In this document: positions 5,546 to 7,581 of the stretch, in pieces
How positions within the stretch are numbered: position 1 is the stretch's first letter
How the letters are laid out: the number at the start of each line of letters is the position of its first letter
Source of the DNA: Candidatus Woesearchaeota archaeon
GTDB taxonomy: Archaea; Nanobdellota; Nanobdellia; SCGC-AAA011-G17; GW2011-AR17
Reading direction: 5' to 3'
Assembly (NCBI GenBank): GCA_018302165.1
Contig: JAGWAA010000028.1
Span: 1 to 7,581, forward strand
DNA: 7,581 nucleotides
Made by a program: the position numbers and the translations under genes
Notes under the pieces: model-generated
The model's database searches: none
The model's input: the letters and a program-made list of their open reading frames with translations, nothing else
What the model was told of the DNA's origin: nothing

Positions 5546-5548
5546 ACA

Positions 5549-5557
5549 TTTTTAAAT
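5549..5557 (+). promoter_or_regulatory. internal TATA box for aIF2-alpha and nop10
   Basis: TTTTTAAAT, centred 26 nt before the ATG at 5579, within the 33-bp spacer after eS27. The T run at its start (5549-5553) could also help end the upstream transcript. Confidence 0.65.
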
Positions 5558-5578
5558 ACTTAATTTTATTCTAATTTT

Positions 5579-6373
5579 ATGTTTTATAAGAAGAAAGGAC
5601 TACCGGAAGAAAATAGTATTGTCTTATGTACAGTTAAGAAAATTTTATTCCATTCAATTTTTGTAGATTTAGATGAATACCAAAATCAAGATGGTATGAT
5701 TCACATTTCTGAGATTGCTCCAGGAAGAATTAGGAACATTAGAGATTATGTTGCTGAGGGGAAGAAATTAGTTTGTTTAGTTTTAAGAGTTGATACCGAA
5801 AAAAAACAAGTTGATTTATCTTTAAGAAGAGTACCTATGTCCTTACGAAATAGAAAAAATGAAGAGTATAAACAAGAAGTAAAATCTGAGAAGTTATTGG
5901 AATATATTGGAAAAGAATTAAAAACTGATTTAAAAGGGGCTTATGAGCGAATAGGAATAAAATTAATGGATCATTTTGGATTGTTACAGATTGCATTCAA
6001 TGAAATCTCTGCAAATGGATATGAAGCAATTAAAGAATTAAAATTTCCAAAAATAGAAGCTGATGTTCTTGTTAAAATCGTTCAAGATAAAATTAAGCCA
6101 ATAGAAATTAATGTTGATTCAATACTAACTCTTGAAAGCTTTTCTGAAACTGGTGTTGAAGATATAAAGGAATCATTGAAAGCTGGTGAAGAATTTGCAA
6201 AGAAAAATGATATTAAAATTGTAATTAGGTATATTTCTGCGCCAAAATATCAAATTGAAGTCTTTTCAAATGATTATAAAGTTGCAGAAGAACAAATGGA
6301 AGAAGTAAATGAAGTTATTTCTAAAGAAATTAAAAAAAGAAAGGGGTTCTTTGAAGCAACAAAGAAAAAATGA
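5579..6373 (+). CDS. eif2a: translation initiation factor aIF2 subunit alpha
   Basis: The alpha subunit of aIF2 strengthens initiator Met-tRNA binding and its delivery to the small subunit. The 264-aa protein, the usual archaeal length, has three parts: an OB-fold S1 domain (about 10-84) with FVDLDEY (28-34), GMIHISEIAPGRIRNIRDYV (39-58) and VDLSLRRV (78-85); a helical domain (about 90-175); and a C-terminal alpha/beta domain (about 176-262) ending in a basic tail. The position matching human eIF2-alpha Ser51 is Ala47, so phosphorylation at that site is not expected. The ATG at 5579 is 26 nt from a TATA box and has no Shine-Dalgarno site. Its stop overlaps the nop10 start as ATGA. Confidence 0.95.
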   Translation: MFYKKKGLPEENSIVLCTVKKILFHSIFVDLDEYQNQDGMIHISEIAPGRIRNIRDYVAEGKKLVCLVLRVDTEKKQVDLSLRRVPMSLRNRKNEEYKQEVKSEKLLEYIGKELKTDLKGAYERIGIKLMDHFGLLQIAFNEISANGYEAIKELKFPKIEADVLVKIVQDKIKPIEINVDSILTLESFSETGVEDIKESLKAGEEFAKKNDIKIVIRYISAPKYQIEVFSNDYKVAEEQMEEVNEVISKEIKKRKGFFEATKKK

Positions 6374-6528
6374 GCAAAGAAATTCTCTATTGTAATAAAT
6401 GCAAAAAATTCACTATGAAAGAAAGTTGTTGTGATGAAAAAACTATTAGTTTGAAACCTGCTAAATACTCACCTGAAGATAAATATGGAAAATACAGAAG
6501 GGAATTTAAAAAGAGTATTAGCGAATGA
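6370..6528 (+). CDS. nop10: H/ACA ribonucleoprotein protein Nop10
   Basis: Nop10 is a core protein of H/ACA guide-RNA pseudouridylation complexes, bridging Cbf5 and L7Ae. The frame encodes 52 aa, starting MSKEILYCNKCKKFTMKE. The family signature PAKYSPEDKYGKYRREFKK (30-48), corresponding to the PxRFSPEDKYGxYRR motif, makes the call secure. The N-terminal zinc ribbon has Cys8/Cys11 as a normal CxxC pair, but the second pair is adjacent, Cys20-Cys21, where archaeal Nop10 normally has CPxCG. Eukaryotic Nop10 lacks zinc, so a weakened site can be tolerated. The ATGA overlap with aIF2-alpha indicates translational coupling, and the aIF2-alpha-nop10 pairing is conserved in many archaea. Confidence 0.94.
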   Translation: MSKEILYCNKCKKFTMKESCCDEKTISLKPAKYSPEDKYGKYRREFKKSISE

Positions 6529-6542
6529 TACTATCGGCAAGC

Positions 6543-6550
6543 TTATAAAT
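6543..6550 (+). promoter_or_regulatory. TATA box for the PAC2 family gene
   Basis: TTATAAAT, centred about 25.5 nt before the ATG at 6572, in the 43-bp spacer after nop10. It predicts an independent leaderless PAC2 transcript within the conserved cluster. Confidence 0.6.
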
Positions 6551-6571
6551 GGACTTTAATTCTTTGAGTAG

Positions 6572-7321
6572 ATGAAATTTGAAGTTGTACATTTATTAAA
6601 ATCAGAAATAAGAGAGCCTATTTTAATTGAAGGTTTGCCTGGTATTGGAAATGTTGGTAAGATTGCTATGGATTTTTTAATCGAGAATATAAAAGCAAAA
6701 AAGGTTATTGAAATATACTCAAACTATTTTCCGCATTCTGTTTTTATCAATGAAAAGAATTTGATTGATGTTCCTTGTATAAGTATTTATCATGCTAATT
6801 TAAACAAACAAGATTACTTATTCTTAACAGGGGATGTACAGCCTGTTGATGAACCATCATGTTATGAATTCTGTGAATTAATTGTTGATTTGTTCAAAAA
6901 ATATAATGGAAAAGAGATTATTACATTGGGAGGAATTGGATTACAAAAAATTCCAAAGAAACCTAAAGTTTACATTACTGGGACAAATAAAGCTTTAATA
7001 AAAACATTTCCACATGCTAATGATAAAATTTTTAGTGTAGTTGGACCTATATTAGGTGTAACAGGAGTATTATTAGGTGTTGCACAAAGAAATAAGCTGT
7101 CTGCAGTATCATTATTAGCACAAACCTTCGCACACCCTGCATATTTAGGGATTAAAGGAGCAAAGGAAACATTGCATATTCTAAATGAAAAGTATGAGTT
7201 TAAAATGAATTTAAATAAACTAACAGAAGAGATTGATGAAATGGAAAAAGAACTTTTAATGAGAACTAAAAGCATCCAAGAAGCAACTGAAAAAACTTCT
7301 GGACCAAATTATTTCGGGTAA
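6572..7321 (+). CDS. PAC2 family protein, probable proteasome assembly chaperone
   Basis: The 249-aa protein belongs to the PAC2 family (COG2047-like). Archaeal homologues such as PbaA/PbaB, and the eukaryotic PAC2, are linked to 20S proteasome assembly, so a chaperone role is likely but not shown. Family signs are GLPGIGNVG (21-29), the LGGIG turn (119-123), GPILGVTGVLLG (158-169), and TFAHPAYLGIKGAKE (185-199). A charged amphipathic helix, probably coiled coil, covers about 213-240, and the chain ends NYFG. The hydrophobic-aromatic-X ending is reminiscent of HbYX tails that dock into proteasome pockets. The gene follows nop10 after 43 bp with its own TATA box, matching the nop10-PAC2 neighbourhood known in other archaea. 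There is no membrane segment. Confidence 0.9.
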   Translation: MKFEVVHLLKSEIREPILIEGLPGIGNVGKIAMDFLIENIKAKKVIEIYSNYFPHSVFINEKNLIDVPCISIYHANLNKQDYLFLTGDVQPVDEPSCYEFCELIVDLFKKYNGKEIITLGGIGLQKIPKKPKVYITGTNKALIKTFPHANDKIFSVVGPILGVTGVLLGVAQRNKLSAVSLLAQTFAHPAYLGIKGAKETLHILNEKYEFKMNLNKLTEEIDEMEKELLMRTKSIQEATEKTSGPNYFG

Positions 7322-7324
7322 AAA

Positions 7325-7581
7325 TTAAATCCTAAACCTATTAAGAACTTCTTCAAGCTGAGAAGGGGTGAAATCTCTTTCAGTTAAACCTGTACCACCA
7401 ATAATATTTTTTGGATTTACAATATAAGAACTAATTACACCATAGCTTCTATCAAATAAATCAACATCTAATGGATCCATTTTTTTATGCATTTGCATTG
7501 ATAAATCCCAACTATTAACTTGACCCTCTCTAAGCAATTTAGTAAGAATTATTGCCTTATAAGTAGAATTTAAAACAATAT
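7325..7581 (-). CDS. C-terminal fragment of an unrecognised protein (runs off right edge)
   Basis: The frame stays open to the window edge, giving 84 C-terminal residues and a TAA stop at 7327-7325; no in-frame ATG before the edge looks like a start. I do not recognise the family. The visible part reads as a helical segment (AIILTKLLREGQVNSWDLSM) that could be a winged-helix or other helix-turn-helix element, then an acidic stretch with DPLDVDLFDRSYG, a strand-like VISSYIVNP, a glycine-rich NIIGGTGL, and a final helix SQLEEVLNRFRI. No metal motif or membrane helix is seen. The stop is 3 bp from the convergent PAC2 stop, the tight tail-to-tail packing seen elsewhere in the window, which supports a real gene. 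Confidence 0.6.
   Translation of the reverse strand, partial: IVLNSTYKAIILTKLLREGQVNSWDLSMQMHKKMDPLDVDLFDRSYGVISSYIVNPKNIIGGTGLTERDFTPSQLEEVLNRFRI

Noticed and set aside
6970..7275. Minus-strand 101-codon open frame inside the PAC2 gene.
   Set aside because: It lies opposite the conserved GVTG and HPAYLG motifs; its composition is typical of a reverse-strand shadow.
1..7581. CRISPR arrays, insertion sequences, tRNA or rRNA genes, toxin-antitoxin pairs.
   Set aside because: I saw no regularly spaced repeats, no transposase or terminal inverted repeats, no tRNA-like cloverleaf or GC-rich structured RNA region, and non-coding spacers are 81 bp or shorter.

Overview
The window comes from an AT-rich archaeon with a very compact genome. 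The archaeal assignment rests on GINS51, ribosomal proteins eL42 and eS27, aIF2-alpha, Nop10 and a PAC2-type chaperone, and on TATA boxes placed about 26 nt upstream of start codons. Low GC, Lys/Ile/Asn-rich proteins, shortened versions of several families (TruD, phosphoglycerate mutase, zinc knuckles in eS27 and Nop10) and only about 4% non-coding DNA suggest a DPANN-type lineage (Woesearchaeota/Pacearchaeota-like). That lineage call is inference, not proof.

Layout. The left edge holds the first 16 codons of a radical-SAM tRNA methylthiotransferase (minus), divergent from an unrecognised 115-aa protein (plus). That gene ends against ftsY, the SRP receptor (minus). Divergent from ftsY is a two-gene membrane cassette, a GIDE-domain protein followed by LemA (plus). 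It converges on a minus-strand operon of phosphoglycerate mutase and a very short TruD pseudouridine synthase. Divergent from that operon is the information-processing cluster GINS51 - eL42 - eS27 - aIF2-alpha - Nop10 - PAC2 (plus). The right edge holds the C-terminal part of an unrecognised minus-strand gene. No gene-free stretch reaches 300 bases; the longest is 81 bases, and each of the larger gaps is filled by promoters.

Functionally this is mostly housekeeping: replication (GINS51), translation (eL42, eS27, aIF2-alpha), RNA modification (methylthiotransferase, TruD, Nop10), protein targeting (FtsY), probable proteasome assembly (PAC2) and central carbon metabolism (phosphoglycerate mutase). 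The GIDE-LemA pair is the most accessory-looking and least understood part.

The clearest sequence-level signal is expression architecture. All eight transcription units whose start is visible have a TATA-like box centred 24-28 nt before the ATG, predicting leaderless mRNAs. Downstream genes instead use a Shine-Dalgarno site (LemA), ATGA overlaps (TruD, Nop10) or tight overlap/abutment (eL42, eS27). I did not find a convincing wholly new system; the points most worth checking are the contracted zinc knuckles, the minimal TruD, the two unrecognised genes and the GIDE-LemA cassette.
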